Origin: Prosopocoilus inquinatus
Taxonomy: Eukaryota > Arthropoda > Insecta > Coleoptera > Lucanidae
Length of the DNA: 64,000 nt
Reading direction: 5' to 3'
Assembly: GCA_036172665.1 (NCBI GenBank)
Contig: CM069872.1
Coordinates: forward strand, 25,858,001 to 25,922,000
Of the stretch, positions 38,415-53,250 are shown in pieces. Every line of letters begins with the position of its first letter. Position 1 is the stretch's first letter. The position numbers and the translations under genes were made by a program. Under the pieces are notes generated by a model, which was not told where the DNA came from, did no database searches, and worked only from the letters and a program-made list of their open reading frames with translations.

Positions 38415-41400
38415 CAACACGTATTAGCGTTGTTCCTGTGCTGTATCTAATCGATCCTTACTTATCTATCATGTTATTTGACGTTTCGATGGACTCCAGT
38501 AACTCGGATGTGAGATACAAAGTTATCGGACGCAGCAGAAGCTGGAAATAGTTTTGAACGAAACAAGACGTATTAGCGTTGTTCCTGTGATGTATCTAAA
38601 CGATCCTTACTTATCTAACATGTTATTTGACGTTTTAATGGACTCCAGTAAGTCTGATGTGAGATACAAAGTTTTTGGACGCAGCAGGAGCTAGAAATAG
38701 TTTTAAACGAAACAACACGCATTAGCGTTGTTCCTGTAATGTATCTAATCGATCCTTACTCATCTATCATGTTATTTGACGTTTGGACGGACTCCAGTAA
38801 CTCGGATGTGAGATACAAAGTTATCGGAAGCAGCAGAAGCTGGAAATAGTTTTGAACGAAACAAGACGTATTAGCGTTGTTCCTGTGATGTATCTAAACG
38901 ATCCTTACTTATCTAACATGTTATTTGACGTTTGGATGGACTCCAGTAAGTCTGATGTGAGTTACAAAGTTTTTGGACGCAGCAGGAGCTAGAAATAGTT
39001 TTAAACGAAACAACACGTATCAGCGTTGTTCCTGTGCTGTATCTAATCGATCCTTACTCATCTATCCTGTTATTTGACGTTTGGACGGACTCCAGTAACT
39101 CTGATGTGAGATACAATGTTATCGGACGCAGCAGAAGCTGGAAATAGTTTTGAACCAAACAACACGTATTAGCGTTGTTCCTGTGATGTATCTAAACGAT
39201 CCTTACTTATCTAACATGTTACTTGACGTTTGGATGGACTCCAGTAACTCTGATGTGATATACGACGTTTTCGGACGCAGCAGCACCTGGAAACAGTTTT
39301 AAACGAAACAACACATATTAACGTTGTTCCTGTGATGTATCTAATCGATCCTTACTCATCTATCATGTTATTTGACGTTTGGACGGTCTCCAGTAACTCT
39401 GATGTGAGATACAAAGTTATCGGACGCAGCAGAAGCTGGAAATAGTTTTGAAAGAAACAACACGTATTAGCGTTGTTCCTGTGCTGTATCTAATCGATCG
39501 TTACTTATCTATCATGTTATTTGACGTTTCGATGGACTCCAGTAACTCTGATGTGAGATACGACGTTTTCGGACGCAGCAGAAGCTGAAAATAGTTTTAA
39601 ACGAAACAACACGTATTAGCGTTGTTCCTGTGATGTATCTAATCGATCCTTACTCATCTATCATGTTATTTGACGTTTGGATGGACTCCAGTAACTCTGA
39701 TGAGAGATACAAAGATTTCGGGCGCAGCAGAAGCTGGAAATAGATTTGAACGAAACAACACGTATTAGCGTTGTTCCTGTGCTGTATCTAATCGATCCTT
39801 ACTTATCTATCATGTTATTTGACGTTTCGATGGACTCCAGTAACTCTGATGTGAGATGCGACGTTTTCGGACGCAGCAGAAGCTGGAAATAGTTTTAAAC
39901 GAAACAACACTTATTAGCGTTGTTCCTGTGATGTATCTAATCGATCCTTACTCATCTATCATGTTATTTGACGTTTGGACGGACTCCAGTACCTCTGATG
40001 AGAGATACAAAGTTCTCGGACGCAGTAGAAGCTGGAAATAGTTTTGAACGAAACAACACGTATTAGCGTTGTTCCTGTGATGTATCTAATCGATCCTTAC
40101 TTATCTATCATGTTATTTGACGTTTGGATGGACTCCAGTAAGTCTGATGTGAGATACGACGTTTTCGGACGCAGCAGAAGCTGGAAATAGTTTTAAACGA
40201 AACAACACGCATTAGCGTTGTTCCTGTGATGTATCTAATCGATCCTTACTCATCTATCCTGTTATTTGACGTTTCGATGGACTCCAGTAACTCTAATGTG
40301 AGAAACGAAATTTTCGGACGCAGCAGAAGCTGGAAATAGTTTTAAACGAAACAACACGCATTAGCGTTGTTCCTGTGATGTATCTAATCGATCCTTACTT
40401 ATCTATCATGTTATTTGACGTTTGGATGGACTCCAGTAACCCTGACGTGAGATACGAAGTTCTCGGACGCAGCAGAAGCTGGAAATAGTTTTAAACGAAA
40501 CAACACGCATTAGCGTTGTTCCTGTGATGTATCTAATCGATCCTTACTCATCTATCATGTTATTTGGCGTTTCCATGGACTCCAGTACCTCTGATGAGAG
40601 ATACAAAGTTCTCGGACGCGGTAGAAGCTGGAAATAGTTTTGAACGAAACAACACGTATTAGCGTTGTTCCTGTGATGTATCTAAACGATCTTTACTTAT
40701 CTAACATGTTATTTACCGTTTGCATGGACTCCAGTAAGTCTGATGTGAGATACGACGTTTTCGGACGCAGCAGAAGCTGGAAATAGTTTTAAACGAAACA
40801 ACACGCATTAGCGTTGTTCCTGTGATGTATCTAATCGATCCTTACTTATCTATCATGTTATTTCACGTTTCGATGGACTCCAGTAACTCTGATGTGAGAT
40901 ACGACGTTTTCGGACGCAGCAGAAGCTGGAAATAGTTTTAAACGAAACAACACGTATTAGCGTTGTTCCTGTGCTGTATCTAATCGATCCTTACTCATCT
41001 ATCCTGTTATTTGACGTTTGGACGGACTCCAGTAACTCTGATGAGAGATACGAAATTTTCGGACGCAGCAGAAGCTGGAAATAGTTTTAAACGAAACAAC
41101 ACGCATTAGCGTTGTTCCTGTGATGTATCTAATCGATCCTTACTTATCTGTCATGCTATTTGACGTTTGGATGGACTCCAGTAACCCTGACGTGAGATAC
41201 GAAGTTCTCGGACGCAGCAGAAGCTGGAAATAGTTTTAAACGAAACAACACGCATTAGCGTTGTTCCTGTGATGTATCTAATCGATCCTTACTCATCTAT
41301 CATGTTATTTGGCGTTTCGATGGACTCCAGTAACTCTGATGTGAGATATAAAGTTATCGGACGCAGCAGAAGCTGGAAATAGTTTTGAACGAAACAACAC

Positions 41401-42225
41401 GTATTAGCGTTGTTCCTGTGATGTATCTAAACGATCCTTACTTATCTAACATGTTATTTGACGTTTGGATGGACTCCAGTAAGTCTGATGTGAGATACAA
41501 AGTTCTTGGACGCAGCAACAGCTAGAAATAGTTTTAAACGAAACAACACGTATTAGCGTTGTTCCTGTGCTGTATCTAATCGATCCTTACTTATCTATCA
41601 TGTTATTTGAGGTTTCGATGGACTCCAGTAACTCTGATGTGAGATACGACGTTTTCGGACGCAGCAGAAGCTGGAAATAGTTTTAAACGAAACAACACGT
41701 ATTAGCGTTGTTCCTGTGATGTATCTAATCGATCCTTACTCATCTATCCTGTTATTTGACGTTTGGACGGACTCCAGTAACTCTGATGAGAGATACAACG
41801 TTTTCGGACGCAGCAGAAGCTGGAAATAGTTTTAAACGAAACAACACGTATTAGCGTTGTTCCTGTGATGTATCTAAACGATCCTTACTTATCTAACATG
41901 TTATTTGACGTTTGGATGGACTCCAGTAAGTCTGATGTGAGATACAAAGTTCTTGGACGCAGCAAGAGCTAGAAATAGTTTTAAACGAAACAACACGTAT
42001 TAGCGTTGTTCCTGTGCTGTATCTAATCGATCCTTACTTATCTATCATGTTATTTGACGTTTCGATGGACTCCAGTAACTCTGATGTGAGATACGACGTT
42101 TTCGGACGCAGCAGAAGCTGGAAATATCTATCATGTTATTTGACGTTTGGACGGACTCCAGTACCTCTGATGAGAGATACAAAGTTCTCGGACGCAGTAG
42201 AAGCTGGAAATAGTTTTGAACGAAA
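38415..42225 (+). repeat. Family-2 HOR unit, core part, ending in the shared 63-bp deletion
   Basis: Order: C/A, H, A, B, S1 to S5, I, J', L, E', F, G/J, K', C', D', F', G, H', C, D, H', fused C-J. It matches 26,074-29,735 at an offset of 12,341 bp, rising to 12,490 bp after the middle. This copy lacks S6 but keeps J', L and E' separate. Private changes include GGAAGCAGC in A, TTACTTGACG in S2, GGACGCGGTAG in G/J and GATCTTTAC in K'. Confidence 0.88.
42126..42127. other. Second copy of the 63-bp deletion junction
   Basis: Identical GCTGGAAATA to TCTATCATG junction as at 29,636, 12,490 bp away. It is the clearest marker that the two family-2 segments descend from one ancestor. Confidence 0.93.
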
Positions 42226-43566
42226 CAACACGTATTAGCGTTGTTCCTGTGATGTATCTAAACGATCCTTACTTATCTAACATGTTATTTGCCGTTTGCA
42301 TGGATTCCAGTAAGTCTGATGTGAGATACGATGTTTTCGGACGCAGCAGAAGCTGGAAATAGTTTTAAACGAAACAACACGCATTAGCGTTGTTCCTGTG
42401 ATGTATCTAATCGATCCTTACTTATCTATCATGTTATTTGACGTTTGGATGGACTCCAGTAAGTCTGATGTGAGATACGACGTTTTCGGACGCAGCAGAA
42501 GCTGGAAATAGTTTTAAACGAAACAACACGCATTAGCGTTGTTCCTGTGATGTATCTAATCGATCCTTACTCATCTATCATGTTATTTGGCGTTTCGATG
42601 GACTCCAGTAGCTCTGATGTGAGATACGACGTTCTTGGACGCAGCAGGAGCTGGAAATAGTTTTAAACGAAACAACACGTATTAGCGTTGTTCCTGTGCT
42701 GTATCTAATCGATCCTTACTCATCTATCATGTTATTTGGCGTTTCGATGGACTCCAGTAGCTCTGATGTGAGATACGACGTTTTCGGACGCAGCAGAAGC
42801 TGGAAATAGTTTTAAACGAAACAACACGCATTAGCGTCTTTCCTGTGATGTATCTAATCGATCCTTACTCATCTATCATGTTATTTGACGTTTGGACGGA
42901 CTCCAGTAACTCTGATGTGAGATACAATGTTATCGGACGCAGCAGAAGCTGGAAATAGTTTTGAACGAAACAACACGTATTAGCGTTGTTCCTGTGATGT
43001 ATCTAAACGATCCTTACTTATCTAACATGTTATTTGACGTTTGGATGGACTCCAGTAAGTCTGATGTGAGATACAAAGTTTTTGGACGCAGCAGGAGCTA
43101 GAAATAGTTTTAAACGAAACAACACGCATTAGCGTTGTTCCTGTAATGTATCTAATCGATCCTTACTCATCTATCATGTTATTTGACGTTTGGACGGACT
43201 CCAGTAACTCGGATGTGAGATACAAAGTTATCGGACGCAGCAGAAGCTGGAAATAGTTTTGAACGAAACAACACGTATTAGCGTTGTTCCTGTGATGTAT
43301 CTAAACGATCCTTACTTATCTAACATGTTATTTGACGTTTGGATGGACTCCAGTAAGTCTGATGTGAGTTACAAAGTTTTTGGACGCAGCAGGAACTAGA
43401 AATAGTTTTAAACGAAACAACACGTATTAGCGTTGTTCCTGTGCTGTATCTAATCGATCCTTACTTATCTATCATGTTATTTGACGTTTCGATGGACTCC
43501 AGTAACTCTGATGTGAGATACGACGTTTTCGGACGCAGCAGAAGCTGGAAATAGTTTTAAACGAAA
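42226..43566 (+). repeat. Family-1 block, 9 monomers: K L P Q R H A B C
   Basis: Matches 29,736-31,076 in order. The R monomer here is the normal form (ACAATGTTATCGG), whereas the copy at 30,332 is R/A. B has the GGAACTAG mark. Confidence 0.87.
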
Positions 43567-46500
43567 CAACACGTATTAGCGTTGTTCCTGTGCTGTATCT
43601 AATCGATCCTTACTTATCTATCATGTTATTTGACGTTTCGATGGACTCCAGTAACTCGGATGTGAGATACAAAGTTATCGGACGCAGCAGAAGCTGGAAA
43701 TAGTTTTGAACGAAACAAGACGTATTAGCGTTGTTCCTGTGATGTATCTAAACGATCCTTACTTATCTAACATGTTATTTGACGTTTGGATGGACTCCAG
43801 TAAGTCTGATGTGAGTTACAAAGTTTTTGGACGCAGCAGGAGCTAGAAATAGTTTTAAACGAAACAACACGTATCAGCGTTGTTCCTGTGCTGTATCTAA
43901 TCGATCCTTACTCATCTATCCTGTTATTTGACGTTTGGACGGACTCCAGTAACTCTGATGTGAGATACAATGTTATCGGACGCAGCAGAAGCTGGAAATA
44001 GTTTTGAACCAAACAACACGTATTAGCGTTGTTCCTGTGATGTATCTAAACGATCCTTACTTATCTAACATGTTATTTGACGTTTGGATGGACTCCAGTA
44101 ACTCTGATGTGATATACGACGTTTTCGGACGCAGCAGCACCTGGAAACAGTTTTAAACGAAACAACACATATTAACGTTGTTCCTGTGATGTATCTAATC
44201 GATCCTTACTCATCTATCATGTTATTTGACGTTTGGACGGTCTCCAGTAACTCTGATGTGAGATACAAAGTTATCGGACGCAGCAGAAGCTGGAAATAGT
44301 TTTGAACGAAACAACACGTATTAGCGTTGTTCCTGTGCTGTATCTAATCGATCGTTACTTATCTATCATGTTATTTGACGTTTCGATGGACTCCAGTAAC
44401 TCTGATGTGAGATACGACGTTTTCGGACGCAGCAGAAGCTGAAAATAGTTTTAAACGAAACAACACGTATTAGCGTTGTTCCTGTGATGTATCTAATCGA
44501 TCCTTACTCATCTATCATGTTATTTGACGTTTGGATGGACTCCAGTAACTCTGATGAGAGATACAAAGATTTCGGGCGCAGCAGAAGCTGGAAATAGATT
44601 TGAACGAAACAACACGCATTAGCGTTGTTCCTGTGATGTATCTAAACGATCCTTACTTATCTAACATGTTATTTGACGTTTGGATGGACTCCAGTAAGTC
44701 TGATGTGAGATACAAAGTCTTTGGACGCAGCAGGAGCTGGAAATAGTTTTAAACGAAACAACACGTATTAGCGTTGTTCCTGTGCTGTATCTAATCGATC
44801 CTTACTTATCTATCATGTTATTTGACGTTTCGATGGACTCCAGTAACTCTGATGTGAGATGCGACGTTTTCGGACGCAGCAGAAGCTGGAAATAGTTTTA
44901 AACGAAACAACACTTATTAGCGTTGTTCCTGTGATGTATCTAATCGATCCTTACTCATCTATCATGTTATTTGACGTTTGGACGGACTCCAGTACCTCTG
45001 ATGAGAGATACAAAGTTCTCGGACGCAGTAGAAGCTGGAAATAGTTTTGAACGAAACAACACGTATTAGCGTTGTTCCTGTGATGTATCTAATCGATCCT
45101 TACTTATCTATCATGTTATTTGACGTTTGGATGGACTCCAGTAAGTCTGATGTGAGATACGACGTTTTCGGACGCAGCAGAAGCTGGAAATAGTTTTAAA
45201 CGAAACAACACGCATTAGCGTTGTTCCTGTGATGTATCTAATCGATCCTTACTCATCTATCCTGTTATTTGACGTTTCGATGGACTCCAGTAACTCTAAT
45301 GTGAGAAACGAAATTTTCGGACGCAGCAGAAGCTGGAAATAGTTTTAAACGAAACAACACGCATTAGCGTTGTTCCTGTGATGTATCTAATCGATCCTTA
45401 CTTATCTATCATGTTATTTGACGTTTGGATGGACTCCAGTAACCCTGACGTGAGATACGAAGTTCTCGGACGCAGCAGAAGCTGGAAATAGTTTTAAACG
45501 AAACAACACGCATTAGCGTTGTTCCTGTGATGTATCTAATCGATCCTTACTCATCTATCATGTTATTTGGCGTTTCCATGGACTCCAGTACCTCTGATGA
45601 GAGATACAAAGTTCTCGGACGCAGTAGAAGCTGGAAATAGTTTTGAACGAAACAACACGTATTAGCGTTGTTCCTGTGATGTATCTAAACGATCCTTACT
45701 TATCTAACATGTTATTTACCGTTTGCATGGACTCCAGTAAGTCTGATGTGAGATACGACGTTTTCGGACGCAGCAGAAGCTGGAAATAGTTTTAAACGAA
45801 ACAACACGCATTAGCGTTGTTCCTGTGATGTATCTAATCGATCCTTACTTATCTATCATGTTATTTCACGTTTCGATGGACTCCAGTAACTCTGATGTGA
45901 GATACGACGTTTTCGGACGCAGCAGAAGCTGGAAATAGTTTTAAACGAAACAACACGTATTAGTGTTGTTCCTGTGCTGTATCTAATCGATCCTTACTCA
46001 TCTATCCTGTTATTTGACGTTTGGACGGACTCCAGTAACTCTGATGAGAGATACGAAATTTTCGGACGCAGCAGAAGCTGGAAATAGTTTTAAACGAAAC
46101 AACACGCATTAGCGTTGTTCCTGTGATGTATCTAATCGATCCTTACTTATCTGTCATGCTATTTGACGTTTGGATGGACTCCAGTAACCCTGACGTGAGA
46201 TACGAAGTTCTCGGACGCAGCAGAAGCTGGAAATAGTTTTAAACGAAACAACACGCATTAGCGTTGTTCCTGTGATGTATCTAATCGATCCTTACTCATC
46301 TATCATGTTATTTGGCGTTTCGATGGACTCCAGTAACTCTGATGTGAGATACAAAGTTATCGGACGCAGCAGAAGCTGGAAATAGTTTTGAACGAAACAA
46401 CACGCATTAGCGTTGTTCCTGTGATGTATCTAAACGATCCTTACTTATCTAACATGTTATTTGACGTTTGGATGGACTCCAGTAAGTCTGATGTGAGATA

Positions 46501-46695
46501 CAAAGTTCTTGGACGCAGCAAGAGCTAGAAATAGTTTTAAACGAAACAACACGTATTAGCGTTGTTCCTGTGCTGTATCTAATCGATCCTTACTTATCTA
46601 TCATGTTATTTGACGTTTCGATGGACTCCAGTAACTCTGATGTGAGATACGACGTTTTCGGACGCAGCAGAAGCTGGAAATAGTTTTAAACGAAA
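43567..46695 (+). repeat. Family-2 HOR unit, 21 monomers
   Basis: Order: C/A, B, S1 to S6, I, J', L, E', F, G/J, K', C', D', F', G, H', C. Compared with 38,415 the H and A after C/A are missing and S6 is present. D' has a private TTAGTGTTG. It is copied in the same order at 50,122-53,250, offset 6,555 bp. Confidence 0.9.
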
Positions 46696-49600
46696 CAACA
46701 CGCATTAGCGTTGTTCCTGTGATGTATCTAATCGATCCTTACTCATCTATCATGTTATTTGGCGTTTCGATGGACTCCAGTAGCTCTGATGTGAGATACG
46801 ACGTTCTTGGACGCAGCAGGTGCTGGAAATAGTTTTAAACGAAACAACACGTATTAGCGTTGTTCCTGTGCTGTATCTAATCGATCCTTACTCATCTATC
46901 ATGTTATTTGGCGTTTCGATGGACTCCAGTAGCTCTGATGTGAGATACGACGTTTTCGGACGCAGCAGAAGCTGGAAATAGTTTTAAACGAAACAACACG
47001 CATTAGCGTCTTTCCTGTGATGTATCTAATCGATCCTTACTCATCTATCATGTTATTTGACGTTTGGACGAACTCCAGTAACTCTGATGTGAGATACGAC
47101 GTTTTCGGACGCAGCAGAAGCTGGAAATAGTTTTGAACGAAACAACACGTATTAGCGTTGTTCCTGTGATGTATCTAAACGATCCTTACTTATCTAACAT
47201 GTTATTTGACGTTTGGATGGACTCCAGTAAGTCTGATGTGAGATACAAAGTTCTTGGACGCAGCAAGAGCTAGAAATAGTTTTAAACGAAACAACACGTA
47301 TTAGCGTTGTTCCTGTGCTGTATCTAATCGATCCTTACTCATCTATCCTGTTATTTGACGTTTGGACGGACTCCAGTAACTCTGATGAGAGATACGACGT
47401 TTTCGGACGCAGCAGAAGCTGGAAATAGTTTTAAACGAAACAACACGCATTAGCGTTGTTCCTGTGATGTATCTAATCGATCCTTACTCATCTATCATGT
47501 TATTTGGCGTTTCGATGGACTCCAGTAACTCTGATGTGAGATACAAAGTTATCGGACGCAGCAGAAGCTGGAAATAGTTTTGAACGAAACAACACGTATT
47601 AGCGTTGTTCCTGTGATGTATCTAAACGATCCTTACTTATCTAACATGTTATTTGACGTTTGGATGGACTCCAGTAAGTCTGATGTGAGATACAAAGTTT
47701 TGGACGCAGCAGGAGCTGGAAATAGTTCTAAACGAAACAACACGTATTAGCGTTGTTCCTGTGCTGTATCTAATCGATCCTTACTTATCTATCATGTTAT
47801 TTGACGTTTCGATGGACTCCAGTAACTCTGATGAGAGATACGACGTTTTCGGACGCAGCAGAAGCTGGAAATAGTTTTAAACGAAACAACACGTATTAGC
47901 GTTGTTCCTGTAATGTATCTAATCGATCCTTACTCATCTATCATGTTATTTGACGTTTGGACGGACTCCAGTAACTCTGATGTGAGATACAAAGTTATCG
48001 GACGCAGCAGAAGCTGGAAATAGTTTTGAACGAAACAACACGTATTAGCGTTGTTCCTGTGCTGTATCTAATCGATCCTTACTCATCTATCCTGTTATTT
48101 GACGTTTGGACGGACTCCAGTAACTCTGATGTGAGATACAATGTTATCGGACGCAGCAGAAGCTGGAAATAGTTTTGAACCAAGCAACACGTATTAGCGT
48201 TGTTCCTGTGATGTATCTAAACGATCCTTACTTATCTAACATGTTATTTGACGTTTGGATGGACTCCAGTAACTCTGATGTGATATACGACGTTTTCGGA
48301 CGCAGCAGCACCTGGAAACAGTTTTAAACGAAACAACACATATTAGCGTTGTTCCTGTGATGTATCTAATCGATCCTTACTTATCTATCATGTTATTTGA
48401 CGTTTCGATGGACTCCAGTAAGTCTGATGTGAGATACAAAGTTTTTGGACGCAGCAGGAGTTAGAAATAGTTTTAAACGAAACAACACGTATTAGCGTTG
48501 TTCCTGTGCTGTATCTAATCGATCCTTACTTATCTATCATGTTATTTGACGTTTCGATGGACTCCAGTAACTCTGATGTGAGATGCGACGTTTTCGGACG
48601 CAGCAGAAGCTGGAAATAGTTTTAAACGAAACAACACTTATTAGCGTTGTTCCTGTGATGTATCTAATCGATCCTTACTCATCTATCATGTTATTTGACG
48701 TTTGGACGGACTCCAGTACCTCTGATGAGAGATACAAAGTTCTCGGACGCAGTAGAAGCTGGAAATAGCTTTGAACGAAACAACACGTATTAGCGTTGTT
48801 CCTGTGATGTATCTAATCGATCCTTACTTATCTATCATGTTATTTGACGTTTGGATGGACTCCAGTAAGTCTGATGTGAGATACGACGTTTTCGGACGCA
48901 GCAGAAGCTGGAAATAGTTTTAAACGAAACAACACGCATTAGCGTTGTTCCTGTGATGTATCTAATCGATCCTTACTCATCTATCCTGTTATTTGACCTT
49001 TCGATGGACTCCAGTAACTCTAATGTGAGAAACGAAATTTTCGGACGCAGCAGAAGCTGGAAATAGTTTTAAACGAAACAACACGCATTAGCGTTGTTCC
49101 TGTGATGTATCTAATCGATCCTTACTTATCTATCATGTTATTTCAAGTTTCGATGGACTCCAGTAACTCTGATGTGAGATACGACGTTTTCGGACGCAGC
49201 AGAAGCTGGAAATAATTTTAAACGAAACAACACGTATTAGCGTTGTTCCTGTGCTGTATCTAATCGATCCTTACTCATCTATCCTGTTATTTGACGTTTG
49301 GACGGACTCCAGTAACTCTGATGAGAGATACGAAATTTTCGGACGCAGCAGAAGCTGGAAATAGTTTTAAACGAAACAACACGCATTAGCGTTGTTCCTG
49401 TGATGTATCTAATCGATCCTTACTTATCTGTCATGTTATTTGACGTTTGGATGGACTCCAGTAACCCTGACGTGAGATACGAAGTTCTCGGACGCAGCAG
49501 AAGCTGGAAATAGTTTTAAACGAAACAACACGCATTAGCGTTGTTCCTGTGATGTATCTAATCGATCCTTACTCATCTATCATGTTATTTGGCGTTTCGA

Positions 49601-50121
49601 TGGACTCCAGTAACTCTGATGTGAGATACGACGTTTTCGGTCGCAGCAGCAGCTGGAAATAGTTCTAAACGAAACAACACATATTAGCGTTGTTCCTGTA
49701 ATGTATCTAATCGATCCTTACTCATCTATCATGTTATTTGACGTTTGGACGGACTCCAGTAACTCTGATGTGAGATACAAAGTTATCGGACGCAGCAGAA
49801 GCTGGAAATAGTTTTGAACGAAACAACACGTATTAGCGTTGTTCCTGTGATGTATCTAAACGATCCTTACTTATCTAACATGTTATTTGACGTTTGGATG
49901 GACTCCAGTAAGTCTGATGTGAGTTACAAAGTTTTTGGACGCAGCAGGAACTAGAAATAGTTTTAAACGAAACAACACGTATTAGCGTTGTTCCTGTGCT
50001 GTATCTAATCGATCCTTACTTATCTATCATGTCATTTGACGTTTCGATGGACTCCAGTAACTCTGATGTGAGATACGACGTTTTCGGACGCAGCAGAAGC
50101 TGGAAATAGTTTTAAACGAAA
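46696..50121 (+). repeat. Mixed block, 23 monomers, linking two family-2 units
   Basis: Order: P Q R' H' C/D G H'' C''' A' S1' S2 S3/C I J' L E' C' D' F' G A' B C. P has GCAGGTGCTGG; R' has GACGAACTCC and ends ACGACG; S1' and S2 are joined by GAACCAAGCAAC; S3/C starts CACATATTAGCG and continues with GACGTTTCG and TAAGTCT. The C/D monomer at 47,292 is a fusion that the sister copy (53,847-54,144) keeps as separate C and D. C' at 49,079 has TTTCAAGTTTCG. The G at 49,526 has GGTCGCAGCAGCAGC. Confidence 0.85.
47698..47701. other. 1-bp deletion, T run of four in H''
   Basis: ACAAAGTTTTGG replaces ACAAAGTTTTTGG. The same loss is at 54,402, so it was inherited with the surrounding duplicated segment. 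Confidence 0.88.
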
Positions 50122-53100
50122 CAACACGTATTAGCGTTGTTCCTGTGCTGTATCTAATCGATCCTTACTTATCTATCATGTTATTTGACGTTTCGATGGA
50201 CTCCAGTAACTCGGATGTGAGATACAAAGTTATCGGACGCAGCAGAAGCTGGAAATAGTTTTGAACGAAACAAGACGTATTAGCGTTGTTCCTGTGATGT
50301 ATCTAAACGATCCTTACTTATCTAACATGTTATTTGACGTTTGGATGGACTCCAGTAAGTCTGATGTGAGTTACAAAGTTTTTGGACGCAGCAGGAGCTA
50401 GAAATAGTTTTAAACGAAACAACACGTATCAGCGTTGTTCCTGTGCTGTATCTAATCGATCCTTACTCATCTATCCTGTTATTTGACGTTTGGACGGACT
50501 CCAGTAACTCTGATGTGAGATACAATGTTATCGGACGCAGCAGAAGCTGGAAATAGTTTTGAACCAAACAACACGTATTAGCGTTGTTCCTGTGATGTAT
50601 CTAAACGATCCTTACTTATCTAACATGTTATTTGACGTTTGGATGGACTCCAGTAACTCTGATGTGATATACGACGTTTTCGGACGCAGCAGCACCTGGA
50701 AACAGTTTTAAACGAAACAACACATATTAACGTTGTTCCTGTGATGTATCTAATCGATCCTTACTCATCTATCATGTTATTTGACGTTTGGACGGTCTCC
50801 AGTAACTCTGATGTGAGATACAAAGTTATCGGACGCAGCAGAAGCTGGAAATAGTTTTGAACGAAACAACACGTATTAGCGTTGTTCCTGTGCTGTATCT
50901 AATCGATCGTTACTTATCTATCATGTTATTTGACGTTTCGATGGACTCCAGTAACTCTGATGTGAGATACGACGTTTTCGGACGCAGCAGAAGCTGAAAA
51001 TAGTTTTAAACGAAACAACACGTATTAGCGTTGTTCCTGTGATGTATCTAATCGATCCTTACTCATCTATCATGTTATTTGACGTTTGGATGGACTCCAG
51101 TAACTCTGATGAGAGATACAAAGATTTCGGGCGCAGCAGAAGCTGGAAATAGATTTGAACGAAACAACACGCATTAGCGTTGTTCCTGTGATGTATCTAA
51201 ACGATCCTTACTTATCTAACATGTTATTTGACGTTTGGATGGACTCCAGTAAGTCTGATGTGAGATACAAAGTCTTTGGACGCAGCAGGAGCTGGAAATA
51301 GTTTTAAACGAAACAACACGTATTAGCGTTGTTCCTGTGCTGTATCTAATCGATCCTTACTTATCTATCATGTTATTTGACGTTTCGATGGACTCCAGTA
51401 ACTCTGATGTGAGATGCGACGTTTTCGGACGCAGCAGAAGCTGGAAATAGTTTTAAACGAAACAACACTTATTAGCGTTGTTCCTGTGATGTATCTAATC
51501 GATCCTTACTCATCTATCATGTTATTTGACGTTTGGACGGACTCCAGTACCTCTGATGAGAGATACAAAGTTCTCGGACGCAGTAGAAGCTGGAAATAGT
51601 TTTGAACGAAACAACACGTATTAGCGTTGTTCCTGTGATGTATCTAATCGATCCTTACTTATCTATCATGTTATTTGACGTTTGGATGGACTCCAGTAAG
51701 TCTGATGTGAGATACGACGTTTTCGGACGCAGCAGAAGCTGGAAATAGTTTTAAACGAAACAACACGCATTAGCGTTGTTCCTGTGATGTATCTAATCGA
51801 TCCTTACTCATCTATCCTGTTATTTGACGTTTCGATGGACTCCAGTAACTCTAATGTGAGAAACGAAATTTTCGGACGCAGCAGAAGCTGGAAATAGTTT
51901 TAAACGAAACAACACGCATTAGCGTTGTTCCTGTGATGTATCTAATCGATCCTTACTTATCTATCATGTTATTTGACGTTTGGATGGACTCCAGTAACCC
52001 TGACGTGAGATACGAAGTTCTCGGACGCAGCAGAAGCTGGAAATAGTTTTAAACGAAACAACACGCATTAGCGTTGTTCCTGTGATGTATCTAATCGATC
52101 CTTACTCATCTATCATGTTATTTGGCGTTTCCATGGACTCCAGTACCTCTGATGAGAGATACAAAGTTCTCGGACGCAGTAGAAGCTGGAAATAGTTTTG
52201 AACGAAACAACACGTATTAGCGTTGTTCCTGTGATGTATCTAAACGATCCTTACTTATCTAACATGTTATTTACCGTTTGCATGGACTCCAGTAAGTCTG
52301 ATGTGAGATACGACGTTTTCGGACGCAGCAGAAGCTGGAAATAGTTTTAAACGAAACAACACGCATTAGCGTTGTTCCTGTGATGTATCTAATCGATCCT
52401 TACTTATCTATCATGTTATTTCACGTTTCGATGGACTCCAGTAACTCTGATGTGAGATACGACGTTTTCGGACGCAGCAGAAGCTGGAAATAGTTTTAAA
52501 CGAAACAACACGTATTAGCGTTGTTCCTGTGCTGTATCTAATCGATCCTTACTCATCTATCCTGTTATTTGACGTTTGGACGGACTCCAGTAACTCTGAT
52601 GAGAGATACGAAATTTTCGGACGCAGCAGAAGCTGGAAATAGTTTTAAACGAAACAACACGCATTAGCGTTGTTCCTGTGATGTATCTAATCGATCCTTA
52701 CTTATCTGTCATGCTATTTGACGTTTGGATGGACTCCAGTAACCCTGACGTGAGATACGAAGTTCTCGGACGCAGCAGAAGCTGGAAATAGTTTTAAACG
52801 AAACAACACGCATTAGCGTTGTTCCTGTGATGTATCTAATCGATCCTTACTCATCTATCATGTTATTTGGCGTTTCGATGGACTCCAGTAACTCTGATGT
52901 GAGATACAAAGTTATCGGACGCAGCAGAAGCTGGAAATAGTTTTGAACGAAACAACACGCATTAGCGTTGTTCCTGTGATGTATCTAAACGATCCTTACT
53001 TATCTAACATGTTATTTGACGTTTGGATGGACTCCAGTAAGTCTGATGTGAGATACAAAGTTCTTGGACGCAGCAAGAGCTAGAAATAGTTTTAAACGAA

Positions 53101-53250
53101 ACAACACGTATTAGCGTTGTTCCTGTGCTGTATCTAATCGATCCTTACTTATCTATCATGTTATTTGACGTTTCGATGGACTCCAGTAACTCTGATGTGA
53201 GATACGACGTTTTCGGACGCAGCAGAAGCTGGAAATAGTTTTAAACGAAA
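50122..53250 (+). repeat. Family-2 HOR unit, 21 monomers, copy of 43,567-46,695
   Basis: Same order C/A, B, S1 to S6, I, J', L, E', F, G/J, K', C', D', F', G, H', C and nearly the same sequence, offset 6,555 bp (44 monomers less the 1-bp deletion). D' has the usual TTAGCGTTG, so TTAGTGTTG at 45,951 is a later private change. Confidence 0.9.
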
